DNA of 13,150 bases from contig UZAE01014619.1 of NCBI GenBank assembly GCA_900617975.1, forward strand, positions 1-13,150, given 5' to 3'. Shown here piece after piece: positions 1 to 8,460 of the stretch (the first letter of the stretch is position 1; each line of letters begins with the position of its first letter). The translations under genes and the position numbers were made by a program. Below the pieces are notes generated by a model, which did not search any database, was not told the origin of the DNA, and was given only the letters and a program-made list of their open reading frames with translations. The stretch is from Rodentolepis nana (taxonomy: Eukaryota > Platyhelminthes > Cestoda > Cyclophyllidea > Hymenolepididae).

Positions 1-36
1 TCAACAAAAACGGCAATGACTTAGTTGCCAACCAAA
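1..36 (-). mobile_element. Mariner terminal inverted repeat (element body lies left of the window)
   Basis: Read on the minus strand, 36 down to about 12 matches the end of the mariner at 9967-9992: both contain GTTGGCAACTAAGTCATTG followed by a CG-containing stretch. The outermost bases differ slightly (TTTGG here, TTAGG there). A TA dinucleotide at 37-38 fits the TA target duplication of Tc1/mariner elements. The TIR points leftward, so the transposon body would be outside the window. I cannot tell whether this is the 5' or 3' end. The near identity to the second TIR suggests the same or a closely related mariner family. Confidence 0.8.
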
Positions 37-38
37 TA

Positions 39-939
39 TAATGATTTTTTATCAGTCCCAGCCAAATATATGTATGCTAAGGACCAATCAGCACCTTTTC
101 CAAATCACATACAGTCACATTAGTTGATACATATTTATGAATATGATTCGTTGTTATAATTACTCCTAGCAAATTAATTCTCTACATTTTATGGCCAGTA
201 ATTAATAATCCCTTAAATCAGACTTCTTATAGGTGCTGTAGCAAAGCTACTACTATTTTTTACGATCGGAAGCATAATTTATGGCTCTCATTCAACGCAA
301 TGTCACATTTTTTGTCGCGAAAATTTATCTCATAGATGCGTTTTTTTGTCTGTCGAAACCGAACGAACTTTTAACCCACAAAGGTGAACAAGCAGGGTTA
401 AAGATGTTTCCATAGTCTTATAAGTAACTATATGGAAATAGGAGTCAGGAAGTTGGAGAGAAAACTTCAGACAGCAGCTGAGTAAATATGTGGCATTAAA
501 AGGCCTCGGGTCTAAGTAAGTGTGGGCTCACATAACCCCTTTGATGTCTTAGTGATGACATTTGGGCAAATAGAAACCGGATTGACGAACCTAAAGATTA
601 ATAATTAATCTCAGGTATATCGACAGAAGCACTGACAGGTCTAGGTATCTAGGAGGACGGGAATTTCATAATTTCGATTTTATGAAGCTTTAAGATTTTT
701 AGCTGCTTTCCTAACCTTCCAATGTTTCTAAACATCATTTGAAAAATAAATTAAATAACTAAATGTGACCTCTTTTTCCGATCTCCCTCCTCTATTCCAT
801 TTTACAATATATTTATCCTATTACACTTGTTATCTGGGGCCGATACTACTTATATAATCCTCTGGATAAGTAGTAGTAATCAATTCAGCGGTCCAAATAG
901 CTTCAAACTATTTCAGGTAACTTCTAGGTGCATCCTCAA
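39..939. other. Unique AT-rich DNA, no gene seen
   Basis: No reading frame, RNA gene or known repeat can be supported here. The notable structures are a short hairpin at 238-250 (GTAGC, AAA, GCTAC) and the larger hairpin at 844-875, listed separately. Confidence 0.6.
844..875. repeat. Hairpin with perfect 10-bp arms and 12-nt loop
   Basis: TACTACTTAT at 844-853 is the exact reverse complement of ATAAGTAGTA at 866-875, separated by 12 bases. It matches no element I recognise. It could be a cruciform or a structured-RNA fragment, or chance. Confidence 0.6.
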
Positions 940-1240
940 GTACAAATTGCTCAAAATTGGCTGGGCTACGTCCTCTCATGTAGCTGGAACACAGGAGGCT
1001 TAGTGTAAGTGGAGGGTTGACTGCACTATTTTAGCACTATTTGAGCACGATTGGCGAGTGTTGATTGCTCATTGGCTGCGTTGCCTGAACGCACGAAGTT
1101 GACAGCGCGTGTTCACTTCCCAGACTGTTTATCGAAATCGAGGTTCACTTGGACAGTCTGGGTGGCGTTTTATGCTCAACGTGACCCGGACTCAATATTG
1201 TATAAATATTTGTGCTCACTGCATCAATGAGCAAATATCT
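940..1240. promoter_or_regulatory. GC-richer patch with phased repeats, an inverted repeat and a TATA-like box; possible regulatory region
   Basis: This patch is visibly richer in G+C and CpG than its surroundings. It holds three tandem units of 11 bp (1023-1033, 1034-1044, 1045-1055; GCACTATTTTA, GCACTATTTGA and a diverged third). It also has an inverted repeat with perfect 10-bp arms (1119-1128 and 1153-1162, CCCAGACTGT and ACAGTCTGGG), with GTTCACTT just before each arm (1111 and 1143). TATAAATA follows at 1201-1208. The 68-codon open frame over it (1109-1315) resembles no family I know. A promoter or a first exon is possible, but this rests on composition and motif clustering only. Confidence 0.25.
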
Positions 1241-1315
1241 TTGCAAACAATTTTTTCGTTTGTTCTCGTTTTTAAAAATACCTATCGTTTTCTTTCACCA
1301 GTAACGTCTATTTGA

Positions 1316-1901
1316 TTAGATTTACCTTTCATTGAAGCTCATTACTAGTAAATATGAAACATGCTTGATATTGCTTGGAATAAAGAAATAGGCCTCCAAT
1401 TGAAACCTACTGCTACACATATGTCAAATAATTTTCTTAGTTGGATGTTAAGTGTGATGAACCATATTGAAAATATGTTTGGCGGTTAGTGATAACCGGC
1501 GATATTAAAACTAGACCCGATTAATTAAAAAACTCCGTTTTGAATCGCATATACGAATGCGCACACACAAAAAGATCTTCTTCAATCTTGAAAAAAAATG
1601 GATTTAATAAGTCCTGCTTTCTTTGGCTTAGGCATAAATATATTAACCACAAAAAAATCATTTTCACAAATTATGCAAAACATTTCAAATATATCTCATT
1701 GAATTTAATTGCAATTTCAAGTGGGAAATGTAATGTTAGTATAAAGAGGTTAGAAGACAAGACTTTAGTCTACGAACAGGAAAATTGGAAATTAGCAAAG
1801 ACAGATAAGAGAAGTTTAATCAGTATATTATTTCCAAAATAAAAGAATAAAAACTTCACAAAGAGTTCGCCTTGACCGAAATCCCTTGAGCTCTTCATTA
1901 C
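1316..1901. other. AT-rich DNA, no supported gene
   Basis: There is an open frame of 100 codons at 1540-1842 (+), rich in Lys, Ile, Asn and Ser. It shows no recognisable domain, signal peptide or family motif, and its composition is what AT-rich non-coding DNA gives by chance. I do not call it a gene. Confidence 0.5.
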
Positions 1902-1975
1902 CACCATCATCAACGCCACCCTCATCCCCTTCCACCCTCCCCTCCCCCCCCCNCCCCCCCGCCCTCATGATGGTG
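1902..1975. repeat. C-rich run with one N, flanked by short inverted arms
   Basis: A polypyrimidine stretch includes C-runs at 1944-1952 and 1954-1960 around a single N at 1953, the only undetermined base in the window. CACCATCAT at 1902-1910 is the reverse complement of ATGATGGTG at 1967-1975, so the C-run sits in the loop of a potential hairpin. The N suggests the run length was hard to sequence or assemble. Confidence 0.7.
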
Positions 1976-2223
1976 ATGATCTACATGGGAGTCAACGTGG
2001 GATGAACAGCAGTTCAGTTAAATGGACTGGCCATTTTGGACATGAACTCAAATACAGCAAAAAAGGAATCCAGGAACCACGTGGATATATAGTAACGATA
2101 ATTATATGTAATAATGGAGAAATAAGAAATAAGTGATGGGATAGAGGTTAGAAGGCGATGAAAGGATAAAAGCCGGAAGAGTAAAGAATTCTTATGATTT
2201 CCAAAAGTGATATATATATCTAG

Positions 2224-2298
2224 CCACCTGGGTGCTCTCATTGGTAGCCTCATAATCTGGATTAACGTGCGTTAGACATGACGAGTTCGCCACGGCCT
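2224..2298 (+). pseudogene. Degraded tRNA-Met(CAT)-like sequence
   Basis: On the plus strand, GGTGCTCTCATTGGTAGC (from 2231) resembles a tRNA D-arm with A box. It is followed at once by CTCATAATCTGG, which matches the anticodon loop and 3' stem of eukaryotic elongator tRNA-Met, with CAT at 2251-2253. GAGTTCGCC at 2283-2291 resembles the T-loop B box. Compared with a real tRNA, about 8 bases of the anticodon-arm 5' side appear to be missing. The stretch between anticodon arm and T arm is too long, so it cannot fold as a functional tRNA. It may be a decayed tRNA gene or the head of an old tRNA-derived SINE. Chance similarity is not excluded. Confidence 0.35.
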
Positions 2299-3044
2299 CT
2301 TCAGGGCAATGTTAACTGCAACTAATGGCCAGTGTTGCTCCCACCCAACTTCTCTCACGATTTCTCCAGTTTGATATAAGGCCACATCGCCAAACTTCCT
2401 CTTACTCATAACTATCCTTCATCTTTCAAGAGATAATTTAACCCAACTACAATTATAGTTCGGAATTTTTAAGAAGAAAGAGCAGCGTTAAATTTAATTA
2501 ATAATGGTCCATATCTATCACTCTCCAGCACTAATAAACGAAGTAACTTAAAATGATTTAATATTCTGACCGATCAAAGTGTATCTCAGTCCCGATTGTG
2601 CTGGAGAGATAGAAATGAAGAAATTCAACTGCATCGTCGCTGTTGGTATTGAAATGGCACAGATTTGTTACTGGTTACCTCCGTTATTTCAAAATTAATC
2701 ATAACATTTGTGAAATAAGATGTATTGGATAAAAGGAAGAGAGAATATCAAAGTGTTTTGAGCATTCGAGTTGGGCAGTGCGGATGTTTGGGTGATGGAC
2801 ATTTTACTACTCGTCTTGCTGACTGAAATAACTTAAAGTTGTCAGTAGGCTACTTCACTGGGTTTGGACTGATACACACCAAACAACTTCAAATGTGTAT
2901 AATTTTTTTGTCGTTTATAATCCTACTGGCATTCATGCTTTGACGAATCTCTCTATAATTGGGGCACATTGCTGGCTGTCGTGGAATATAAGTTTGTTAA
3001 ATCCATTTAGAAGATTGCTTTGCATCTCTCACTTCGCGTTTCGC
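2299..3044. other. AT-rich DNA, nothing identified
   Basis: I see no coding frame of useful length, no RNA gene and no copy of the dispersed repeats in this stretch. It ends at the left target-site duplication of retroposon copy A. Confidence 0.6.
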
Positions 3045-3055
3045 AAGTAACATCG
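3045..3055. repeat. Target-site duplication, tail side of copy A
   Basis: AAGTAACATCG, identical to 3379-3389 on the other side of the element. It is 11 bp with no mismatch. Confidence 0.9.
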
Positions 3056-3378
3056 TTTATTGATTTATTTATTTCAAATGGCAGGCATTTTGATAGTTAT
3101 CACTAGCCATTTAGCTGACTTCAGACTTCACAGAGAGGAGGAGAAACATCAAAGTGACAAAAAGTCGAGAGGGGGGACAGAATAATGATTCACAGATGTA
3201 ACAGAGACAAATAAAAGATCAGAGAAAAGGTAAGATGAGTACTGTGAATGGGTTGAATATGGCATACAGTGGGAGTAGTTTGAAGTCAGAAGTCAACTGC
3301 CGGTTAAGAGACTTTTTGCCGTATGAGTATACGCTGCCCATGGTGCACCACGTGGAGGTTAGTCTATCGCACACTCCT
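3056..3378 (-). mobile_element. Retroposon copy A (SINE-like, about 320 bp) with perfect 11-bp TSD
   Basis: This is a full-length copy on the minus strand. Its 5' head is at the right (GGAGTGTGCGATAGAC read from 3377 leftwards) and its (AAAT)n-type tail at the left (about 3056-3075). It is flanked by identical 11-bp sequences, AAGTAACATCG, at 3045-3055 and 3379-3389, the mark of target-primed retroposition. The E-box palindrome CCACGTGG is at 3348-3355. The antisense (plus) strand carries AAGGTAAGA near 3227-3235, a splice-donor-like motif. The second donor motif is mutated here to GGAGGTTAGT. The open frame inside it (3219-3437, -) runs out of the element into flanking DNA and is not a conserved protein. 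Confidence 0.9.
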
Positions 3379-3389
3379 AAGTAACATCG
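3379..3389. repeat. Target-site duplication, head side of copy A
   Basis: AAGTAACATCG, identical to 3045-3055. Confidence 0.9.
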
Positions 3390-4351
3390 AAGAAGCATGT
3401 TATTAGAAGTTTCCAGTTCTGTCACTCTCTCCCGCAATGTCGACCTTCCGATTGGAGAAACTTCCGATTTCGGAGACTAAGGCATCACTGCCTTTACTCA
3501 TATTCATTTTTGGAGGTTAAAAAACTTAATTTTGAATCTTGATACGCAAGCTTTATTCGAATTGTTCTTAACATTTTAATATGGCATAATTTAGGATTTT
3601 ATATTAAATACCATGATGCATACTAGATTCACCTTTAAGTACAAGGAGGAATTTAATGACATTAGAGCTTTTAGAAATCTAATATTGATTTGAATATTTT
3701 GAGTTCTCCTTGCACTCGGCCACCGCGCATTGGCTAGAGGCTCAATAGAAGAGCCCATTATTCGGCTATTAGTCCGGTAAGGGCGGTTTTGAGTTATTAA
3801 CTAACTCGTCTTAATAAAGTAACTTTTTAAGAGAATATTGCGTGTCGTGGCAGAGCACCACTTAGCCTGCTTTTCCACATAATTGAGCGGGTAAAAAAAC
3901 AAAAAATAACTGCGAATTTTACGCTATTAGGTGTCCATGAATTCTGAATTATGCAAATATTTGCGAAAAGGTTTAATAATTGGCTGTTATTAATATAAAT
4001 GCATGTCAAGTTAACAAGAAAATAAATCCATTTCCTTAAGACGGAAGTTCTTAAATGTCCCATTTACAGCACAGAAAATATTAAATATTATTTATTTATA
4101 AAATTTATTCACATGAATTTCGTTTTTTGATCAAGAGGAGAACTCAGAATTGGTATCCAGGATAAATGGAAACACTGATTGACTAATGGATCATGATGGC
4201 TCTTCCGATTTTGCATTCTTATCGATTTTCCTTGTTCTCTAAGCTCTAATTGTTGAATTTGCCAAAATTTCAGCATACAATTTATAATTTGAAGTCAATG
4301 TTCCATATCATAGATACTTAAACCATGATGTTGATAAAAAAGAGAATCAAT
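3390..4351. other. Unique AT-rich DNA with a GC-richer patch at about 3712-3790
   Basis: No gene is supported. The patch at about 3712-3790 is more GC- and CpG-rich than its surroundings and includes a small hairpin (GGCTC, 7 bases, GAGCC, near 3738-3754). The 78-codon frame at 3827-4063 (-) has no recognisable features and is most likely chance. Confidence 0.5.
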
Positions 4352-4362
4352 AATAATTTTGT

Positions 4363-4686
4363 GGGGTTCGTGATAGACTTACTTCCACATGATGCACCCT
4401 GGACAACGTATACTCATACGGCAAAAAGTCCATTAACTGGCAGTTGACTTCTGACTTCAAATTGCCATTATCCCACTGTATGTCATATTCGACCCCTTCC
4501 ACAGTACTCAGCTCTCCTTTTCTCTGCCTTTGTGTCCATCTGTCTCCTTGGTTCTATGAATCACTCTTCTGTTCTCCCTTTCGAATTTTTCTCACTTTGA
4601 TGTTCCTCCTTCACTCTGTGATGCCCAAAGTCAGCTAAAGGGCTAATAATAACTATCAAAACAGCTGCCATTTGAAATAAATAAAA
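4363..4686 (+). mobile_element. Retroposon copy B (SINE-like), imperfect TSD
   Basis: This is a plus-strand copy. The head GGGGTTCGTGATAGACTTAC begins at about 4363, and the 3' end GCTAATAATAACTATCAAAAC...GCCATTTG runs into an AAATAAATAAAA tail near 4675-4686. The candidate target duplication is AATAATTTTGT at 4352-4362 against AATAATTTTTGT at 4687-4698, one base longer, so it has drifted. The E-box seen in the other copies is mutated (CCACATGA). The frame 4444-4638 lies wholly within the element. Similar short open stretches occur in copies C and F, but frames break between copies, so I treat the element as non-coding. Confidence 0.85.
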
Positions 4687-4698
4687 AATAATTTTTGT

Positions 4699-5290
4699 TG
4701 AATACAGCTAGGAAAGAGACAATAGAAACTGGAAAAGAAGAAATAGCAAATTACGTTCTAGAAAAAAATAAAACGTTTTTTCAGTACGCATAACTTCGGT
4801 TGCAACTATAAGATATCTGCTGCTTGAAATAACAGGTAATTTGAGTTTTCTTATTAGACTAAAAGAAAGTTGATAAAAACTCATAAAAAGGTTGCTTCTG
4901 TTCTAAGCAATTGGAGCACTCCCCATAGAGTCTTATGTTGGGGGACGGGACACTTGATTGAGAGGTCATAAGTATTCTGTCCCTCATATGCATTATTCAC
5001 GCACATAACAGGCATATTTCCCATAGGAGATTGTAATTTCTTTCGTTGGTCAATAATATGCTAGAAGGAGGGAAGGGAAGTCAGGATTCGAAAGACCACC
5101 TCCACAAGTAAACGTACTTTCTGCCAGTTAAATATAATTGCATCGTACTTTGGAATGGAGCATGTAGAGTAGACTTGCTTATTCTATGTCAGCGCCAACC
5201 ACTCCAATGAGTCCTTAACCAAAATGATAAATACTTCAATTGAGATGGGAAGAAACCTAGTTTATCAGGTACAGCATTTTTGTCGAATAC
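4699..5290. other. Unique DNA, no gene seen
   Basis: This is AT-rich sequence without a supported frame or repeat. It ends at the left TSD of retroposon copy C. Confidence 0.6.
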
Positions 5291-5302
5291 AAGAAATTGG
5301 AC
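5291..5302. repeat. Target-site duplication, head side of copy C
   Basis: AAGAAATTGGAC, identical over 12 bp to 5635-5646 beyond the tail. Confidence 0.9.
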
Positions 5303-5634
5303 AGGGGTGTGTGATAGACTTACCTCCACGTGGGGCACCATGGGCAACATATACTCATACGGCAAAAAAGTCTATTAACCGGCAGTTGACTTCAAACTAC
5401 CATGACCCCACTGTATGTCATATTCGACTACTTCCACAGTACTCATCCCACCTTTTTTCCACCTTATCTACCTTCGTCTTTGATACACTCTTCTGTTTCC
5501 CCCCCCCCCCTCTTGAATTTTTTCACTTTGATGTTCCCTTCCCTCTGTGAAGACTGAATTCAACTAAAAGGCTAATGATAACAATCAAAACGCCTGCCAT
5601 TTGACATAATAATAATAAGAAGAAGAAGAAGAAG
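5303..5634 (+). mobile_element. Retroposon copy C (SINE-like) with perfect 12-bp TSD
   Basis: This is a full-length plus-strand copy. The head AGGGGTGTGTGATAGAC starts at 5303 and the E-box palindrome CCACGTGG is at 5326-5333. An internal C-run of 12 (5499-5510) lies where copy D also has a C-run. The 3' end ...GCCATTTGACATAAT leads into an AAT then AAG microsatellite tail. A 12-bp duplication (5291-5302 and 5635-5646) fixes both ends. The AAG-rich tail partly overlaps the AAG start of the TSD, so the tail boundary is uncertain by a few bases. The 108-codon frame at 5224-5550 joins flanking DNA to the element interior and is not considered a gene. Confidence 0.92.
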
Positions 5635-5646
5635 AAGAAATTGGAC
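5635..5646. repeat. Target-site duplication, tail side of copy C
   Basis: AAGAAATTGGAC, identical to 5291-5302. Confidence 0.9.
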
Positions 5647-6420
5647 GAGTGACCACTAGTCTCGGTTTTGATATAACGCCGTTGTTCACTCGTATAAGCC
5701 GATCCACAAAACCAACAGAATTAAGTATTTAAATTTAAATCCGGAAGTGTTCATCAAAGCATTAACCAGTCGAACGTTATGCCGCATTGGGCACTGAGAA
5801 AACTATGTATGCCATTGCCAAATTCGTATAATGGACCCAAAGTTTAATTAATAAATGAACTTATTGATTAACCTTTGGGTAAAGAATGCGAGATAATGAG
5901 ATGGCATATTTGTTAATTAAATTTAACACATTTTATTGGACGATTAGGATTCATTAGGGTCATTTTCTTCTAACCACAATCTCATATTTCTCATTAGTTT
6001 TAGAAATAATTTTAGCGTAAACGATATTTCAGGTTAAAATGTGAACATATTAACCTAAATTAATATTAGGAAATATAATAATAAATATTTGAAAATAGAA
6101 TTATGAATCGAATTGGAACATAGATTAAGTGCTATGGAAATTGGATTATAATTCGCTACAATCTCTCTGGTATTAATACCTTATAGAATAAGGCTGAATA
6201 GTAAAATTATTTCAGGCTCAATGAAGATCAAAGAGAAAGAGGATCGAACGAGTTTGCAGGAATTCGTTTCGATTAGCAGATAGTCAAAATTGTTATTATT
6301 ATGTTGAGACAAGTCTGCTGAAGTCGCAATGACCCAAACCTTTGTCTGTCATGTCTCGACAAGTTTATCTATACTCCTTTTCTCCTACAACTATCCAGGT
6401 CCATTTGAAGCATTATCTGC
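5647..6420. other. Unique AT-rich DNA; contains the 5835-5880 hairpin
   Basis: No gene is supported. Besides the strong hairpin listed separately, a short near-palindrome CCTAAATTAATATTAGG lies at about 6054-6070. Confidence 0.6.
5835..5880. repeat. Strong hairpin: 20-bp arms, 6-nt loop
   Basis: Positions 5835-5854 are the reverse complement of 5861-5880 at 18 of 20 positions, with loop ATGAAC at 5855-5860. The outer segment ACCCAAAG pairs perfectly with CTTTGGGT. Of the two non-matching pairs one would be a G-U wobble in a plus-strand RNA. Pairing stops at both outer ends. It is shorter than a usual animal pre-miRNA. It may be a structured RNA, a tiny palindromic element or a cruciform. No function can be assigned. 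Confidence 0.85.
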
Positions 6421-6427
6421 ACTCTCA

Positions 6428-6609
6428 CCTCTAGAGGGGGGAGGGGGGGGGGGGTTAAAAAGGTTGTCTCGTATTAAGTTTAATTGTATTTCTACCTACA
6501 TAAACACTTGACACAAGTACGCCGAGAGATTTGTCACTCACTCTCGCATTGACTACCCACTCCCCACCACCATCGTCACCCCCCTCCCCCCCCCCTCCAT
6601 ACTCTCTCG
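6428..6609. repeat. G-run and C-run pair with flanking palindrome
   Basis: The palindrome CCTCTAGAGG (6428-6437) runs into G6-A-G12 (6436-6454). About 125 bases on there is C6-T-C10 (6579-6595). The two tracts could pair with each other, or form G4/i-motif structures separately. CGAGAGA at 6523-6529 and TCTCTCG at 6603-6609 form a second small inverted pair around the C-tract. Confidence 0.6.
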
Positions 6610-6894
6610 AAACTTCAACATGACTTATTCAACACTCTTTGAATAACACACCTCCTTATATGCTACATCGGTCTTCGTTTCTAAGATCTGGTTCTGATTT
6701 GTTGCCTTCCACATTGGTGACATCGTTTTGGCTACACAGCCAAGTTAATACTGATTTATAGTAGTCAATGGCAATTGTCGTGTGGGCAAAAAATGAAGCG
6801 TATCGCACAGGAGATTTTGAGCTTGTACAATGTTTCGTTTTTCAACGGTCTAATCAAAAGCAGCCTTCGCAGCGTTCAAAACAAGTTATTTTAC
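6610..6894. other. Unique DNA, no gene seen
   Basis: No supported feature. The open frame at 6768-6983 starts in this flank and runs into retroposon copy D, so it is not evidence of a gene. Confidence 0.55.
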
Positions 6895-6903
6895 TTTACA
6901 AAA
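6895..6903. repeat. Target-site duplication, head side of copy D
   Basis: TTTACAAAA, identical to 7226-7234. Confidence 0.8.
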
Positions 6904-7225
6904 CGCCGGGGTATGTGATAGACTTACCTCCACGTGGTACACCCTGGGCAACGTATACTCACACGGCAAAAAAAGTCCATTAACCGGTAGTTGACTTCAA
7001 ACTACCATTACCCCACTGTATGACATATTCGACCACTTCCACAGTACTAGATCACATTTTTTCTAAATTTTCAACCTTCGTCTTTGAAACACTCTTCAGT
7101 TCCCCCCCCCCTTCTCGACTTTTTCACTTTGATGTTCCTCCTCCCATCTGTGAAGCCTGAAGTCGACTAAAGGGCTAATGATAACCATCAAAACGCCAGC
7201 CATTTGATATAAATAAATAAATAAA
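6904..7225 (+). mobile_element. Retroposon copy D (SINE-like) with perfect 9-bp TSD
   Basis: This is a full-length plus-strand copy. The head (CGCC)GGGGTATGTGATAGAC starts at about 6904, the E-box CCACGTGG is at 6930-6937, a C-run of 10 is at 7102-7111, and the tail is TATAAATAAATAAATAAA. TTTACAAAA at 6895-6903 and 7226-7234 are the target duplications. It has weak resemblance to Pol III boxes (TGGTGCACCCTGG near 6935; ACTTCAAACT near 6994-7003), each with mismatches, so a tRNA origin is not established. Confidence 0.9.
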
Positions 7226-7234
7226 TTTACAAAA
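7226..7234. repeat. Target-site duplication, tail side of copy D
   Basis: TTTACAAAA, identical to 6895-6903. Confidence 0.8.
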
Positions 7235-7970
7235 TCTCAAAATTAATCAATAATACCTGCTCATATTTTACCACCTGGCGATAATTTACCATCTTTTATG
7301 TTTCATTTCAGGAAGGCAAATGTGGTTTATGCCCCTGACACTTCTAGCTCACCATTGGGAGAATGTTAGTGGCTTGTGAGAGGTGACTGAACATTGGGCA
7401 ATAAAAAAACATCCCATTAGCATAAACACACAGTTGTTATTGGTTAAGGCAGTTAAAAGTTTTTTTGAAAATCTACAGCCATGAGTAAGGATGTGAATAA
7501 ATTAGATTCCAACAATCTGTCAATATTCTCCTTGATAGTACGCGGTCAATGACAATTTACTCTTTGGATTGGATGTTGAGAACTCACCCAACTGCTTATG
7601 TAACTCCTGGCTTCGCGTATCACGTCGATTTCTTACATAGTCTCCATTAAGATCAACTGTTACTTTCAACATCAGAAAGTCTGCATATGCCAAAATTATT
7701 TAACAAAATTTAATTGTCTTCCTATAAAACTTTACTTTCAAATAGAAAGAATTTAATCAGTTACATAAAAGATTTTTTTAATTATTGGTCATTATTTATT
7801 TGATAAAGTTAAGATTATAACAAATATTCGTATATTTATATATGCTCAAAAGGATTGTCTGCGGCAATTCAAAATAACATTGTCACAGTAATAGACCATC
7901 ACTCAAATTATTTTAATCAATATACCAAGAGATTTAAAATTTAGGGAGTTTGATGACAATTGCGATCGAT
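7235..7970. other. Unique AT-rich DNA, nothing identified
   Basis: No open frame, RNA gene or repeat can be supported between retroposon copy D and the LTR-like segment. Confidence 0.6.
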
Positions 7971-7975
7971 ACTTT

Positions 7976-8308
7976 TGTGGGACGCGTTATCACTGTGTGC
8001 GTCATCGTATGCCTGCATGTCTGCTCGCCAGGATTGGGGGGTGCGGCCGTACAACTCTGTGTGCAGCGACCGTACAAACAGTGACCAATCATCAACCTCT
8101 GTTTAACCTAATCCCCCATCCTGGTCATGAGTAGCTCCCTGCGTGTACACACTTTATTCGCAATATCCGTACTGAATAAACGTGCTCCGTGCTACGCATC
8201 TGTTTCCCTTATAGCTGGGCTATAGCTTAGCTGATTCTGGGAGTCTAGCTAGATGTTGGAGAATCTGCCATAGAGATTTCTGAGTCAGTCAGTCAGCAAT
8301 CCGCTACA
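7976..8308 (+). mobile_element. Candidate solo LTR of a Gypsy-type retrotransposon
   Basis: This GC- and CpG-richer block of about 333 bp stands out from its AT-rich flanks. It starts TGTGGGACGCGTTATC and ends CGCTACA, the TG...CA rule of LTRs. It has a polyadenylation signal AATAAA (8175-8180) followed by T/G-rich sequence, as at an R-U5 boundary. ACTT occurs just before it (7971-7974) and at its end (8308-8311). If that is the 4-bp target duplication, the ends shift one base to TT...AC. No primer-binding site or polypurine tract is adjacent and no gag-pol follows, so it would be a solo LTR. Internal features are near-direct repeats GCGGCCGTACAA (8043-8054) and GCGACCGTACAA (8066-8077), and inverted arms at 8028-8040 and 8113-8124. 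A host regulatory island or exon is the alternative. Confidence 0.4.
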
Positions 8309-8426
8309 CTTCTATCAAATCCTTTAAAAGTCTAATATTTTTTCGTGTTGGAAACTGATTAATCACTATTTATTTCTAAAAACACGATAACTTTTATTAG
8401 TTCCACAAAGGTACTTGATTTGGGTT

Positions 8427-8444
8427 GGGGGGGGGGGGGGGGGG
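8427..8444. repeat. Run of 18 G
   Basis: This is the longest homopolymer in the window. It lies 16 bases left of the tail of retroposon copy E and is able in principle to form a G-quadruplex. Its length may be imprecise because of sequencing. Confidence 0.8.
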
Positions 8445-8460
8445 AATTTAGTACAATTCA

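Noticed and set aside
1109..1315. Open frame of 68 codons overlapping the inverted repeat
   Set aside because: It is short, has no recognisable similarity and no splice context. The DNA structure there is better described as repeats.
1540..1842. Open frame of 100 codons on the plus strand
   Set aside because: It has no family motif, domain, signal peptide or repeat relation. Its Lys/Ile/Asn-rich composition is typical of AT-rich chance frames. Transcript data could overturn this.
2014..2253. Minus-strand frame of 79 codons
   Set aside because: It runs through AT-rich DNA and starts within the tRNA-like remnant. The predicted peptide has no recognisable features.
3219..3437. Reading frames inside the retroposon copies (also 4444-4638, 5224-5550, 6768-6983, 8589-8843, 8752-8955, 11498-11683)
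   Set aside because: Different copies are open in different frames, and several frames extend into unrelated flanks, so no conserved protein is encoded.
5078..5100. GGATTCGAAAGACC as the T arm of a minus-strand tRNA
   Set aside because: The stem around the loop does not pair and no D arm or anticodon arm lies at the right distance.
6904..7010. tRNA-derived Pol III promoter in the retroposon head
   Set aside because: The A-box-like and B-box-like strings each have mismatches, and the A box is too far from the start. Not strong enough to claim a tRNA origin.
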